The notes beneath the pieces were generated by a model. The model saw only the letters and a program-made list of their open reading frames with translations, was not told the DNA's origin and did not search any database. A program made the position numbers and the translations under genes. From positions 34,363,522 to 34,427,521 of the forward strand of contig OY759261.1 of NCBI GenBank assembly GCA_963662155.1: a stretch of 64,000 bases of DNA, read 5' to 3'. The stretch comes from Lamellibrachia columna (taxonomy: Eukaryota > Annelida > Polychaeta > Sabellida > Siboglinidae). Of this stretch, positions 34,045-45,029 are shown piece by piece; the stretch's first letter is position 1; every line of letters starts with the position of its first letter.

Positions 34045-34425
34045 GGGAAAAACCCTCATATCGTTGACGTGGCGTTTAATTTTAATTTTAATTTTAATTT
34101 TAATTTTAATTTTAATTTTAATTTTAATTTTAATTTTAATTTTAATTTTAATTTTAATTTTAATTTTAATTTTAATTTTTATTTTAAATTTAATTTTAAT
34201 TTTAATTTTAATTTTAATTTTAATTTTTATTTTTATTTTTATTTTAATTTTAATTTTTATTTTAATTTTAATTTTAATTTTTAATTTTTAATTTTTATTT
34301 TTAATTTCAATTTCGGGAAAAACCCACATGTCGCTGACGTAGCGGTTAGTGGGAAAAACCCACCTATCGCTAACGTGACGGTTATTTAGGGAAAACCCAT
34401 ATATCGCTGACGTGGCGGTTATTGA
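34045..34425. repeat. 36-38-bp minisatellite interrupted by an (AATTTT)n array
   Basis: Units GGGAAAAACCC-x-ATCGCTGACGTGGCGGTTA begin at 34045, 34315, 34351 and 34389. In the first unit the end (GGCGTTTAATTTT) runs into about 235 bp of AATTTT hexamers (34076-34311). The hexamer seems to have expanded from the last bases of one unit. Confidence 0.85.
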
Positions 34426-34429
34426 GTGA

Positions 34430-34915
34430 GTGAGTGAATGAGAGAGCTAATCAATCAGGGTTCAGTACGTTATCGGTGAATGGTATAAAGAGCTGTGATT
34501 CGTCGGTTATAGTTTTATAAAAGTTATGCGTATGAGTTTCATAAAAATCGTGGATGATTAATGAGGTAAGGAGGATGAATGGCTCGTGTGTCCATCTGGT
34601 GGGAGATGGGTAGATGCTCGCGGGGCATACCGCTGACGTTGCGGTTAGGGTATATGCTCCCGTTTCGCGGAATGCAGCGGGCTACATACCATGTTAGGAA
34701 TGCGGTCGTGTTGTATTCCGTAATATGACACCGCTCTGCCGCTTTCCCGAAAGGACGCATTAAGGCGATACTAACAGCTGACTAGTGGATTTTGGTACTC
34801 GTGTTCAGACTTGCATACATCCAGTGGGCGAACCAGCGCTTTAACTACAGCGCTAATATGACTACATATAGCCAGGTTATTTAAAACGCGCATTTCCCCT
34901 CTCCCACGCCATAGA
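34430..34915. other. No gene seen
   Basis: Includes a lone GCTGACGTTGCGGTTAGGG near 34630 resembling the preceding minisatellite. No coding motif. Confidence 0.4.
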
Positions 34916-34919
34916 TTTG

Positions 34920-35855
34920 ACGTGCTGATTCTGCATATATTAATTCCATTTAGAAATACTTCAATACAATGGTGGATAATGCTTGTATTAAAATGTGTCT
35001 AGTTCGTTTATGTTTGTGGCTATGTTACGCTACTTAAGAGCACAGCTGCATTGAGATGACAACACCTGCCAACCAGTCGTTTATGCCACTTATGCATTTA
35101 CCCATTTTTAATTTATAATCAAGTTGTACCAGTGGCGATATGCTTTTATGGAGTGTGGAAGCAGATATGAAGGTGGAGGGAGCATGGGACCGAAAGTGAA
35201 CCTCTTCTTGGAGAAAGACTAGTGTCATGGTGTATGAATATAATGTATGTATGTATTATGTGTGTATGTATGTATGTATGTATGTATGTATGTATGTATG
35301 TATGTATGTATGTATGTATGTATGTATGTATGTATGTATGTATGTATGTATGTATGTATGCATGCATGCGTGTGTGTGCGTGTGTGTATGCGTGCATGTG
35401 TGTATGCGGGCATGCGTGAATGCGTGCGTGCTGGCATGAATGCAGGAACGTATGCCCGTATGCATGTATGCATGTAAATGTGTGCAAGTATGCAGGTAAT
35501 CCCAGGCATGCTAACATGCTTGCATGTCCGCACGTATGCACTTTTTGCACGTAAGTGTGTGTGCGTGCGGGAGTGCCGACGTGCGTGTGTGTATTAGTTA
35601 TTTCACCAGACAAACTATATAATATATATTGCAATTCTGGAGAGACATATATGTAACCATAGAGCAATCTGATGATTTTCTGAATGTGCTCTTCAGGTTC
35701 ACCTCTACACGGAGGAGAAGCCACTGAACGCCGGCCCGTTCGACGGCTACTTCAGGCGGTGTCAAGTGGTGGAGGCAGAACCGCCTGTAGATGGCGTTAC
35801 CGTCTGCTCGTTCGCGTGTGGCGGCAATAAACTGGGGGTGACTACGTTTTTTTCT
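34920..35855. repeat. Arm B of the inverted duplication (partner 2545-3533)
   Basis: Reverse complement of the exon 4 region of the fucolectin-like gene. The microsatellite here is a long (GTAT)n, not the mixed CA/CGTA/CATA of arm A, so the repeat diverged after duplication. Confidence 0.85.
35248..35362. repeat. (GTAT)n microsatellite
   Basis: Nearly pure GTAT for over 100 bp, followed by degenerate (GTGC/ATGC) repeats to about 35530. Open frames (YVCM repeats) are artefacts. Confidence 0.95.
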
Positions 35856-35912
35856 TATTTGCTAGGCTCCTTGCCTTTAAAAACACACATTTTTAACCAG
35901 CTTCATCAATGA
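35697..35912 (+). pseudogene. Duplicated last exon of the fucolectin-like gene, truncated
   Basis: The acceptor CTCTTCAG and the first 50 codons (VHLYTEEKPLNAGPFDG, FRRCQVVEAEPP, CSFACGGNKLG) match exon 4 of the gene at 2477-2698. After NKLG the homology stops and the frame runs through unrelated sequence to TGA at 35910. The closing Cys, the VFVRVFG strand and LCEVEV are lost, so the half-domain is incomplete. I see no partner exons nearby, so this is probably a dead copy, although the splice site is intact. Confidence 0.75.
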
Positions 35913-35914
35913 TT

Positions 35915-36825
35915 TTCGGACATTTTGTTACTGGTTTGTGTGCACTAGTGGCCTCTTGTCCTGTTTGAGGCACCTCTAAGTAACCACCCTGCGCTTCTAG
36001 TTTAAAGTGAGGGTCAGTTAGCACGTCGACACTGCCAAAGACACACTAACCATCGGCGCAACGTTGACGCAGCGGCACCACATATTGGCTGTGCAACGGC
36101 ATAATATATTGGTGGTGCAACGACACTACATATTGGTGTTGCAACGCCAATGCGTTTGTCATTATATTCAATGTGTGAATATTGTGAATGGACAAAACTG
36201 TTGAAATCAAATTGTCTAATTTTATATTAAACTTCTTGCATTGAAGTGAATCATAAACAATGATGATCTAATGTTTTTTTATTTGAAAACAAATTGCGGT
36301 TCTCTGTAGTATGAGTAGTTTACAGTAACATTAGTGTAATCGTTTTTACCAGGATTGTTATAATTATCATATTCACTGTGTGAATATTCTGAATGGACAA
36401 AACTGCTGAAGTCGAATTGTGTCTTGGGTTCATGTAACATATGCAATGACTTATTTTTTTGAAGTTTACTAGCATAGCAACATTAAATTATGTTAACATG
36501 CGTATTAAAAAAAACAATGTTGGCATACTGCACTGCCAACATCTCCCCATATTATAACCCCATCGACAATACACCCAACAGAGTGACTGAACTGACATAA
36601 TGACAATGCCAAACATAACAAAAATAGTGAATGTCATCTTCTAGAGAATGGCTATGCACATCTTTGATATGTCACGGTTTAAAATCGTCCCATTTTGGGA
36701 TTTCCCCATTTTGTTATGGTAAAAATAATTCCATAATATGTCAGTTGAATAATCGTACGTTGAGTTTATCAAGGTCGTTATTTACTGTTTTTTGCGCACA
36801 ATGTCCGTTCGGCCCAAGTCTTCTG
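35915..36825. other. Intergenic with short tandem and direct repeats
   Basis: At about 36060-36160 a ~28-bp unit (GTGCAACG-CAC-TACATATTGGTG) repeats three to four times. A ~50-bp direct repeat (GTGTGAATATTGTGAATGGACAAAACTG) occurs at about 36172 and 36376. No gene. Confidence 0.55.
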
Positions 36826-36989
36826 TAATAATAATAATAATGTTTTATTTCAGGCAAGAGCCCATAGTATTATATATACATACAAGTAAAAAAAAACATA
36901 CATATACACACATGATGAACAATAGAAGTACATGTAGTGAGAAAAATATATATATAAATAAAAATATACATACATGACGTGTAGTAAAA

Positions 36990-37578
36990 ATATATATATA
37001 AGATAAGTCGGAATTTTCCAACCGGCATAAAAGGGAGTTCCTGCATAAAGACAGCCAATTTGTAATTTATTCAAATTTACACTTAAGTCATCCATGTAAA
37101 CGTTAAAAAGATGTGGAGAAAGGATTCCACCCTGTTTAACACCGTTTGAAACGGTAACAAATTCTGAGAATCTACAACACCATCTGACAGTGAATTTCTG
37201 GGTTCTGTACCAGTAATAAAGAATGCGAACAATAAAAGAAGGACATCCCCGGTCAATTAGTTTGGTGAATAGCTTACTATGGTTGTCTTTGTCAAAGGCC
37301 TTAGAGGCATCCAGCATAGTAACATACATAGATGAGCCATTCGCTATGTAGTGTCGAAAGAGTTCTTTTAATAAAAATATTAGCATTTCAGTTGAGTGAT
37401 CCTTTTTAAATCCAAATTGGTTTACACGTGTAGATAAAAAAGTAGAGACCCTGGATAATATCAAGGATTCAAATAATTTACTAGCAATTGTGTTTAGAGC
37501 AATGGGTCGGTAGTTGTTGTTATCAGACAGGTCACCCGCCTTATTTTTAATTATGGGGGCTATGATTGTAATCATCAT
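36990..37578 (-). pseudogene. Reverse transcriptase domain of the CR1/L2-like LINE
   Basis: Reads APIIKNKAGDLSDNNNYRPI and ALNTIASKLFES (motifs 0-1), NQFGFKKDHSTEMLIFLLKE (motif 2a), TMLDASKAFDKDNH (motif A with the catalytic Asp), and SNGVKQGGILSPHLFNVYMD (motif B). It ends near LNKLQIGC, and the following sequence turns into AT-rich 3' DNA, so motif C (YADD) and the thumb are missing. Confidence 0.88.
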
Positions 37579-38393
37579 AGCATCCGGTAAAAAAACCGTG
37601 AATTAACATGCTATATAAAAGTGATATGAGAACATGAAATTTTTCATTCGCATATTTAAAATGTTCTTTACTTACACTACCCGGGGCTTTGCCTACAGGC
37701 ATTGCATGTATTGTATCTTGAATTTCCTTAACATTAACACTCATTTGAACATAAAGCTGTACATTGCTACAGTATTCATTGATCTTCTTGATGTTGACTG
37801 GAGAGCCAGGTAAATAGTTAAGTAGGGACTGGTAATGATGAAGCCACATATTCTTTACATTTTCGACACCAGAAGCACCACCAACATTGCTAGGATTTGG
37901 CAACCTGGCGTTATTCATATGTGTTATGTCTTTCCAGAAGTTTTTGAAGTTATTATTACATAGTTTAGAAGCACAAGTTTTTCAGCTTTAAGAATTTCAG
38001 CATTTTTTTCACATTTATTTTTTTGTTGCGTTTAAAATGAGCGCGTCTAATTTTCATTATATCATACAAGGGACCATGGCGAGGACTCCCAGCAGAACGC
38101 CAGAAGAGAAAGGATTCTCTAGCAGCTTGATGGGAGTATCTGACTAGGTCGTTCCAGCCAAGAACAGTATACTTAGAAAACGAGTTGTTAGCCTTTGTAG
38201 GGATTACCTCGGCAGCGTCTTTGAGTGATTTTATAATATCATTGTAAAGATTGCTTAGCAAAGTGCGATGGGCTTCATAATTACAATTAGGGTTAGTACA
38301 TCTTAAAACCTCACGAGGTACATCAATAGCAGATAAAAGCGAACCAGTTTGTGTATGATAGTTATGGAGATCCTGGGGGAGGCAGCATTCCAC
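37547..38393 (-). pseudogene. ORF2 linker region of the CR1/L2-like LINE
   Basis: Two frames cover the segment between endonuclease and RT: YTVLGWNDLVRYSHQAARES, then FLFWRSAGSPRHGPLYDIMK, then NVKNMWLHHYQSLLN and TIHAMPVGKAPGSVSKEHFK. The WN..V...H..AR..FL.W...G.PR.G.....M and M..GKA.G.D.....H.K patterns are standard in LINE ORF2 proteins. Confidence 0.85.
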
Positions 38394-38499
38394 AAAGGAC
38401 GAGGTGCTTGAATGTGCTCCTGTATGGTGGCTTCAGAGGAAGGTAATAACTTGGCATATATAGAAAAGCATAGAGGTAAGTGGTCGGAAGAGACACAAT

Positions 38500-39130
38500 C
38501 ATATTTAACTTCCATATCAGATATTGATGAGTGACTAGAGTGGGTGGTGAGCACGTGGTCGAGCCAGCTCCTTGAGCCGTGCGCATCACTAACATATGTA
38601 AAAGCATCAGAGGGGAGAAGCAATGTGTCACGATAAGGTGACAGTCGTTTATAAAAGCATTGAGAAATGGAGTAAAAAGACTGGGGTTCTTAATATCGGC
38701 ATTAAAATCACCAATGATGAATAAATTGGTTGGTTCAAATGAATCGCTTATGGCTTGGATTTTGCCTAAAATGTCTAGATATTCATCAGCATTGTCATCA
38801 GTCTGATATGGTAGATAGACATTAAGAAGTAGAATAGCGGCGTTAGAGCTGGTAATTTTTAGACCCAGGAGTCTCTTCTCATCAACATAAATCAACGGTT
38901 CAATGTAGGGGTCGAGTGAACGCCTCCATAAAAAGCAGAGTCCACCATGAGGACGTCCACTCAAACCATCACCATAATCAATGGAAGTAATTCCTCTGGC
39001 GTTAAAGTCAGAGTGAACAGAATTAAGGAAAGAAAGGCTCTGTTTAGAGAGCCAGTGTTCCTGCACAGCAAGTACATCTAAATAGTTTAAGATGTCAACC
39101 ACGTCAAAAGCACTGTTCCGTATACTTCTG
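38500..39130 (-). pseudogene. Endonuclease domain of the CR1/L2-like LINE
   Basis: RIASFNSRSIRN starts the domain near 39150. VLAVQEHWLSKQ gives the catalytic Glu, GGLCFLWRR and NVYLPYQTDDN follow, FIIGDFNADI supplies D and N, and a shifted frame gives SWLDHVLTTHSS and SSDHLPL near 38500. The order and motifs match the exonuclease-endonuclease-phosphatase fold of LINE ORF2. One frameshift near 38620 splits it. Confidence 0.9.
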
Positions 39131-39161
39131 GAGTTAAAGGAAGCAATACGGAGGGGAAAGT

Positions 39162-40800
39162 CTATGAGTGGGTTGAATCTGTTAGTGTGTGTTTCCTAGG
39201 TGGGAAATACCGTCCAATCTTTGTTCCAGCAGGCCAGATATCAGCGTCATAAAGCAAATTAGGTTTGGGAATGTCAACACACAGCTTGAAGGAAGAATAT
39301 GAGTTGTGTCGGGTTGGTAAACGCTCACATGAGCATTTCAAACTCAAAGTTGATGACACGTATGTATATAATTCTTCACAAGTTGTGTCAGCATGGAATC
39401 CTGTGAGAAAGTACTCCGCAGGTATGAGTCGCACCGGTGCACACTTAAGACTACACTTGGAAGAGTTTCCTGCGGTTATGGTGTGTGACTTACGATTAGA
39501 TGTCAGTGGCTTAACAGTGTTGCGATACTTTTTGGAGATTACTGTTGTCCACAGTGGCGAAGTATTGCTACCAATGATAGATGTAGAAGCTGTAGTAGTT
39601 GACAGAGTGGCTGTCGACACATCGGATCTTGAAGAAGTAGTTGTCGAGGGCGACACAGCGGGTCTTGAAAGAGAAGTTGCAGTTGTTAACACATCGGATC
39701 GTGAAGAAGTAGTTGCAGAGGTCGACACAGCGGATCGTGAAGAAGTAGTTGTCGAGGTCGACACAGCGGGTCTTGAAAGAGAAGTTGCAGTTGTTAACAC
39801 AGCGGGTCGTGAAGAAGTAGTTGCAGAGGTCGACACAGCGGATCGTGAAGAAGTAGTTGTCGAGGTCGACACAGCGGGTCTTGAAAGAGAAGTTGCAGTT
39901 GTTGACACATCGGATCGTGAAGAAGTGGTTGCAGAGGTCGACACAGCGGATCGTGAAGAAGTAGTTGTCGAGGTCGACACAGCGGGTCTTGAAAGAGAAG
40001 TTGCAGTTGTTAACACAGCGGGTCGTGAAGAAGTAGTAGTTGGAGAGGTCGATAAGCAGATCGTGAAGAAATAATTGGAGAAGTCGACACGGCGGATCGT
40101 GAAGAAATATTAGCCATGTTCGACGGAGCAGTTGCCTTGGGGGCAGATCGAACTCTTGAAGAAGTATATACGGCAGATTTCGGAGACATCTCACGTATGG
40201 CAGGTGTTGGAGAAGATGTAGAAGCTGAAGTCGTTGCGGCTGGCGTCACGTTCAGTGAAGAAAGTACAGGTAGCAGTGATGACACAAGAGTGGTGATTTG
40301 CGTAGAAAGTTCAGACACTGAATCGACAAGAGTTTTATGAGATAGTTCAATGTGTCATATAATTTGCTTTTGCACGTGGTGATTTCACGTGACAATGTAG
40401 ACATGTCGACATGATTAAAATCAATGGTCGGTAGTTTGCCAAGATCACGGGCGACATAGATCGGTATTGCGTCAGGGTCAACTTCATCCAAGATTTTCGA
40501 AATGTCGTCAACGTTGTGTTTGGCTTTATCGGCCCCTTGTCGTTTAATCCGACGATGTTTCAAAGTGGTAGAAACATGTGAATGTAAAGTGTCTTTGGCA
40601 CTTAAGATGTCTTCATCGTTAAAGTTGTCCAATATAATGCGGTTAAGAATACATCGTGGTAAAACGTCTATTCGATTAATGTAAAAACATAAAAGTTCGT
40701 TAATGACGACAACATCGTCGGTCGCCTTAGCAGCGGGCGATAATATAGTTTGTCGAGAAGTCGCAGTGTAAAAGTCAATAAAAAACCGATTGATGCCAAC
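39162..40800 (-). pseudogene. ORF1 of the CR1/L2-like LINE with an internal tandem expansion
   Basis: The N-terminal part (about 40750-40370) reads VVINELLCFYINRIDVLP, DILSAKDTLHSH, KHNVDDISKIL and IYVARDLGKLPTIDFNHVD, the first conserved domain of many invertebrate LINE ORF1 proteins. A Ser/Thr-rich repeat region follows (40130-39592). The C-terminal part (about 39500-39165) reads FLTGFHADTTCEELYTYVS, then CERLPTRHNSYSSFKLC and ADIWPAGTKIGRYFPP, an RRM-like ORF1 fold. It overlaps the start region of ORF2 by a short stretch. Frameshifts near 40300 and 40020 separate the parts. Confidence 0.82.
39592..40130. repeat. 36-bp minisatellite with 108-bp higher-order repeat, inside ORF1
   Basis: Units of 36 bp come in three types that cycle in order, giving a 108-bp super-unit present about 3.5 times, followed by decayed units to about 40130. 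All unit lengths are multiples of three, so the ORF1 frame stays open, and so do one more minus-strand frame and one plus-strand frame (39265-40074). The extra frames are by-products. Confidence 0.88.
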
Positions 40801-40909
40801 AGAGATTGATAGGCACGGAATGAACGTTTGAAGTGCAAAGTTTCACTAGCTTTGTAGATATCTACGTACGGGTTCACCACTGTGATCCGCTATATTAGCG
40901 CGAATTCTT

Positions 40910-42120
40910 GCTGGTCGTTTTTGTCTTTCGGATTCGTCGCCAATGTCGGTAGGTTTCACTACACGCAGTCATGACGCATTAGCTAACAGTTATAACAAAA
41001 TCGTTTGATAAATCTGTAAACATTGTGTCTGCTAAACGCAAATGACAGCAGTATTGCTGCGGCTGGTGTCACCTAGCGGACTCCTTATAAATAATTCATA
41101 GTGTTTGTGTGTGTGTTTTTAGCCGCAACGTGGCAGCACATTGTTATCAGTACTGGCGACTTTCGCCAGATATCTGTGGAAATACTAGGACTAGTTTTTA
41201 TTTATTTTATCGCTCACTCGCCTCAGCAAAGCGTACGTGTTTGAATTGTCTATTTAATGATGTTCAAATAATCTAGTGGTGGCCGGCTGCCGTTATTTGT
41301 CTGGAATCACAAAAACAGCGAACGAACGTGCTTTTTCAGTGTCGGTCTCGTGCGTTTTTGTAGTGTGTCGATCGAGTGTCGTTTGGTTTGGTAGATACGC
41401 TGAAAGTGCATCTTTGCTGAGTGCAAAACAAACAAAGCAACACCTCATTGTAGGCTTACATTAAATTTATGTAGCACCATCAAAACAATTCGAAGCACAT
41501 GTAGATGGAACACAATACATCACGCAAAACAAGCGCTAGTTATCAAATAGATCGGTGATCAATGAAATGGTTCCGAGTCATTCCGTAGAAGCGCCCCGGA
41601 TTCTTCGCATAATTCATAGTGGCGCCACACTGCGAATTAACTAGCAGTCTCATTTAGAGGCCGATTTCACCCAGACCGGCAGATCATGATCCGGACCACG
41701 TTAGAGAACTAATAGACACGCACCCAAGCCTACGCACTCGCGCACTGCGCGTCTATTGGGAACAACACATTTCCCGTTTAATAACAACACTAAATAGTAT
41801 AGTAAACAATCACAAATCAAATATGTTGAATATAATTTCAATCTCCCAACGTGTTCATCACAATCAAACCACAGTTTACACAATGACACAAAGCACCTTA
41901 CGAACTGGCTGACGTCGCGTCTACCATAGACAGCTACAGGGCGTGTTGTGCCAACCTAGCCTCAGCTGATGCAATAAAGCGTGGCCCGGCGAGTGCAGTC
42001 AAGTGTACAGCGGAGCAAAGTAGCCATGTTGATTAGTAGACCTAGTCTGTGTCACGTTCCGTCTTTTTTGCATAATATAATATTAAACGCACCCAAACAT
42101 TTCACTTTATTTGTTATTTA
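40910..42120. other. Intergenic, no gene seen
   Basis: No exon or transposon motif recognised; short frames on both strands only. Confidence 0.4.
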
Positions 42121-42159
42121 TATTTTTAGAAACCTATATAGTGTACGTTGACTTGCCAC

Positions 42160-42420
42160 TGGAACGTGCCACTATTGGTTGACTTGATACCCGGCGGTAA
42201 TATTCCGACCCGTTGTAATTCGATTTGAGACTCGTCACAATTCTTGAGACGCGACGCAATACGAATTGATACCTCGCACCGCTTTTGCGATCCGTCGTAA
42301 TTCGATTTGAGACCCGTCGTAATTATTGGCGACATTTGCATCGTGTCTTACATCGAATTACGACGCGTGGCAAATAGTTGCGTTATGTCGTCAATATAAA
42401 TGCGACGCGACGGTATTCCG
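42160..42420. repeat. Degenerate repeat of CCGTCGTAATTCGATTTGAGAC words
   Basis: CCGTTGTAATTCGATTTGAGAC and CCGTCGTAATTCGATTTGAGAC lie about 85 bp apart, with diverged relatives between them and an inverted CGAATTACGACGCG near 42353. Confidence 0.6.
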
Positions 42421-42639
42421 TGTTTCCAACGGGCCCATGCTTCTATAATAGCGTGCATTACCAGAGCGATCAAACATGACGAACGAGGTCAACTCAAAGG
42501 AGGTTGGATTTCCCGCTTCTTTTCGTCGAGTTGGGCGATATTCCCAGAAAATCACGAAGGCAGCAACAACATAAATCCGTTTAAAGATGTCACACACTAG
42601 CGAATGCATATGTTTTACATTCTGGTGGTAATCCACTTA

Positions 42640-43490
42640 CTCCTCTTTTCCGTAGATGTTCGTCTCGTTGATCGCATACGCATTAACTTAATGAACAGAC
42701 ACTATATTAGCACCGTGACATTTACTGATAGTCGTTAGTGACAAGTCCAGACCCCAGACTGGTTAATCTAATTCAGATGAGTACATGCTTCGCTCAGCCA
42801 GGTTGAGGAATATTTTACCAAATTTATTCATATCAACTTAGGCAGATGCATAACATTTTATGTGTAGAATCAAGGGCCGCCAACAGCTGTCAGTGTTTCG
42901 CGATCATAATATATTACATGGAAAGAGTGTCACCAACCAACAAACTTTTATTCACACCTATGTTTGTTTTGAGGTATCGTCACCAAACCCACTACACGAC
43001 TATGATAAATATATATTAGCAGGATGCACAATATGGGAAAGAAGAAAAATGTAGTGTATGCGATAGTTAAGTAGTATGTTCACTATTTATGCACAATTGT
43101 ACAGTTTTATTCAGACAAATGCAAAGCTTTCAATAAAAACACTGCGAATAATTATACTATTACGATCCGGAACCACAACAATGAACAGCTCTATCACAAA
43201 AGAATGCATATCACATGGCAAGTCTTTCGCCTTCATTTTGCTATAGACAATGGTGGATATTAATGATTGAGTAGTTGTTGTGTAGTAATTGAACCGTGGC
43301 TGAAAGCTTTCCAGTTCACTCCAGTTCAGTGCATAAAGAAGTGTCTGGCTATATACAATGGTGGGTATTAATGATTTAAGTCTTTGTGTAATAATTGCTG
43401 AGTGGCTGAACACGCTCTGAACAGTTCTACATAATGTTCCTGTGTCTGTTCAAGTTGCTTCTCCACAGAGACACTTTGACCCACAGGTGA
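42640..43490. other. No gene seen
   Basis: A ~25-bp phrase (CTATAGACAATGGTGGATATTAATGATT) recurs at about 43242 and 43350 as a direct repeat. Otherwise unremarkable. Confidence 0.45.
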
Positions 43491-43500
43491 GAACATACCT

Positions 43501-43624
43501 GGTGACACATACCAGGTGACACATACATGGTGACACATACCAGGTGACACATACCTGGTGACACATACCTGGTGACCATACAGGTGATACATATCTGGTG
43601 ACACATACCAGGTGACACATACCT
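43501..43624. repeat. 14-bp minisatellite GGTGACACATACC[AT]
   Basis: Nine units (starts 43501, 43515, 43529, 43543, 43557, 43571, 43583, 43597, 43611), one of them 12 bp. Junctions create CAGGTG (an E-box word) or CTGGTG. Minus-strand frames (CHQVCVTWYVSP) are by-products. Confidence 0.9.
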
Positions 43625-43639
43625 GGTAAGGGACCATTC

Positions 43640-44700
43640 ACAACTGTTGATATTTACGTGTTTGTACAAAGTGTACTACTTCTCGGTCTCCTCTCCCTAA
43701 ATAAGTACTTTAATATGTTGATAATTTTCTACATAGAAAATGTCAGACACCAATATAACAATGTTATGACATAGTACTAACAATTATCTTCAGAAATAAT
43801 TACTTTACACAAAGTTGGTACATTGGGGGTACATTGTATTTCGTGGTAGTGGGAATTAGTTATATATGCTAGGGATAAATTGTACTCCGTATTAGGGGCA
43901 ATTAGTTATTTATTCCAGGGGTACATTGCTAAGCGTTTGTTGCGTGTCGGGTGATTGCAACACTAGCAACGATTTTCCGTAAATTGATTGTACAATTGGA
44001 TCAGCGTAAATACTGCGACTATGTGACTGGTCAGCTTACATTGTACGACAAAAGTAGTAACTGTGTGCGCACCGCCGCAGTCGTAGCGTCAGTGTGTGTA
44101 ACTGCATGCGCGCGCCCACTGGTGTTGGTTGTAGCCAGGCTGTGTGGAGATTGATTGAGTTGTGGACTAACGTACATTGAACGACTTTGCACGCGTCGTG
44201 TCAGAGACCGGCGCACCGACAAAACAGTCGTTGCCGCGATTCAGTTTCCGAACCCGTTCAACAACTGTTGAGCAGGTCAAATAAACATGCGACTTGAGTT
44301 ATGATGCGTTGCACACCAGCGTACGTTGCCATGGGTTCTTTCAACCATATTTTGACATTGGCTAAAATTCTAATAAAGCTAGATTTCATAAGAATTTCTA
44401 AGAACGCGATTTGTTCCCAAGAGACAAATATCTAAGTCGAATAACGAAAACAATAACTAGCATACGAAGCTGTTCGAACCAAACGTATACATTCGTGAAA
44501 ATAGTCATTTAGTTGGTAGATATATGTGAGTAACGATTTTCTTTAACCACAACTTTTGAGAGTACTTACTCTCAACGTATCGACTGCCATCGGCATGTCA
44601 ACTGGCGAACAGAGGAAGAACTAACGTTTAATTTCTTACGGTTATTTAAATTAAACAGGCAACTAACACCTACTGCTGTGTGCAACATAACACTATACAA
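43640..44700. other. No gene seen
   Basis: AT-rich. GGGGGTACATTG / AGGGGTACATTG recurs near 43827 and 43917. Nothing else recognised. Confidence 0.4.
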
Positions 44701-44703
44701 GAC

Positions 44704-44707
<4 letters not shown>

Positions 44708-44786
<79 letters not shown>
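44708..44786. repeat. (TA)n microsatellite
   Basis: About 79 bp of TA just downstream of the GPCR stop codon (minus-strand sense). Confidence 0.95.
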
Positions 44787-44788
<2 letters not shown>

Positions 44789-45029
44789 AAAACAGACAGT
44801 GAAAACATGAGTATAACATATCAACAATACGATCTGTATCTCACAAGTCCACTACACAATAGAATCAGGCAAAAATCAATGTTCATCAATCGTGTAATCG
44901 TTCTGATTTTAAAGATAAATTCAGTCTTTCTTTTAGTCTTAATCAAGTCCCAAACATTGTATCGTAAACTGAACGTTTCAATACGTTGCTGTTAGCGATG
45001 CGATTCAGCATCGAACGGTATCAACCGTA

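Larger units (their letters stand above)
36826..40900 (-). mobile_element. CR1/L2-like LINE, near full length, inactivated
   Basis: A minus-strand non-LTR retrotransposon of about 4.1 kb: 5' leader near 40.8-40.9 kb, ORF1 (about 40800-39162), ORF2 with endonuclease (about 39130-38500), linker (38390-37560) and RT (37560-37000). The 3' end GGGCTCTTGCCTGAAATAAA followed by (ATT)n at about 36826-36870 is typical of this LINE group. Numerous frameshifts and an RT cut short before the FADD motif make it inactive. ORF1 contains a tandem expansion. No clear target duplication was found. Confidence 0.85.

Noticed and set aside
39265..40074. 269-codon plus-strand frame (REEVVAEVDTAD repeats)
   Set aside because: Antisense of LINE ORF1; openness is caused by the 36-bp repeat.
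42391..42636. 81-codon minus-strand frame (EAGNPTSFELTSF...)
   Set aside because: No splice context or family match; the overlapping plus-strand frame is equally open.
43501..43624. CRISPR-like short repeats
   Set aside because: 14-bp units without spacers: a plain minisatellite.
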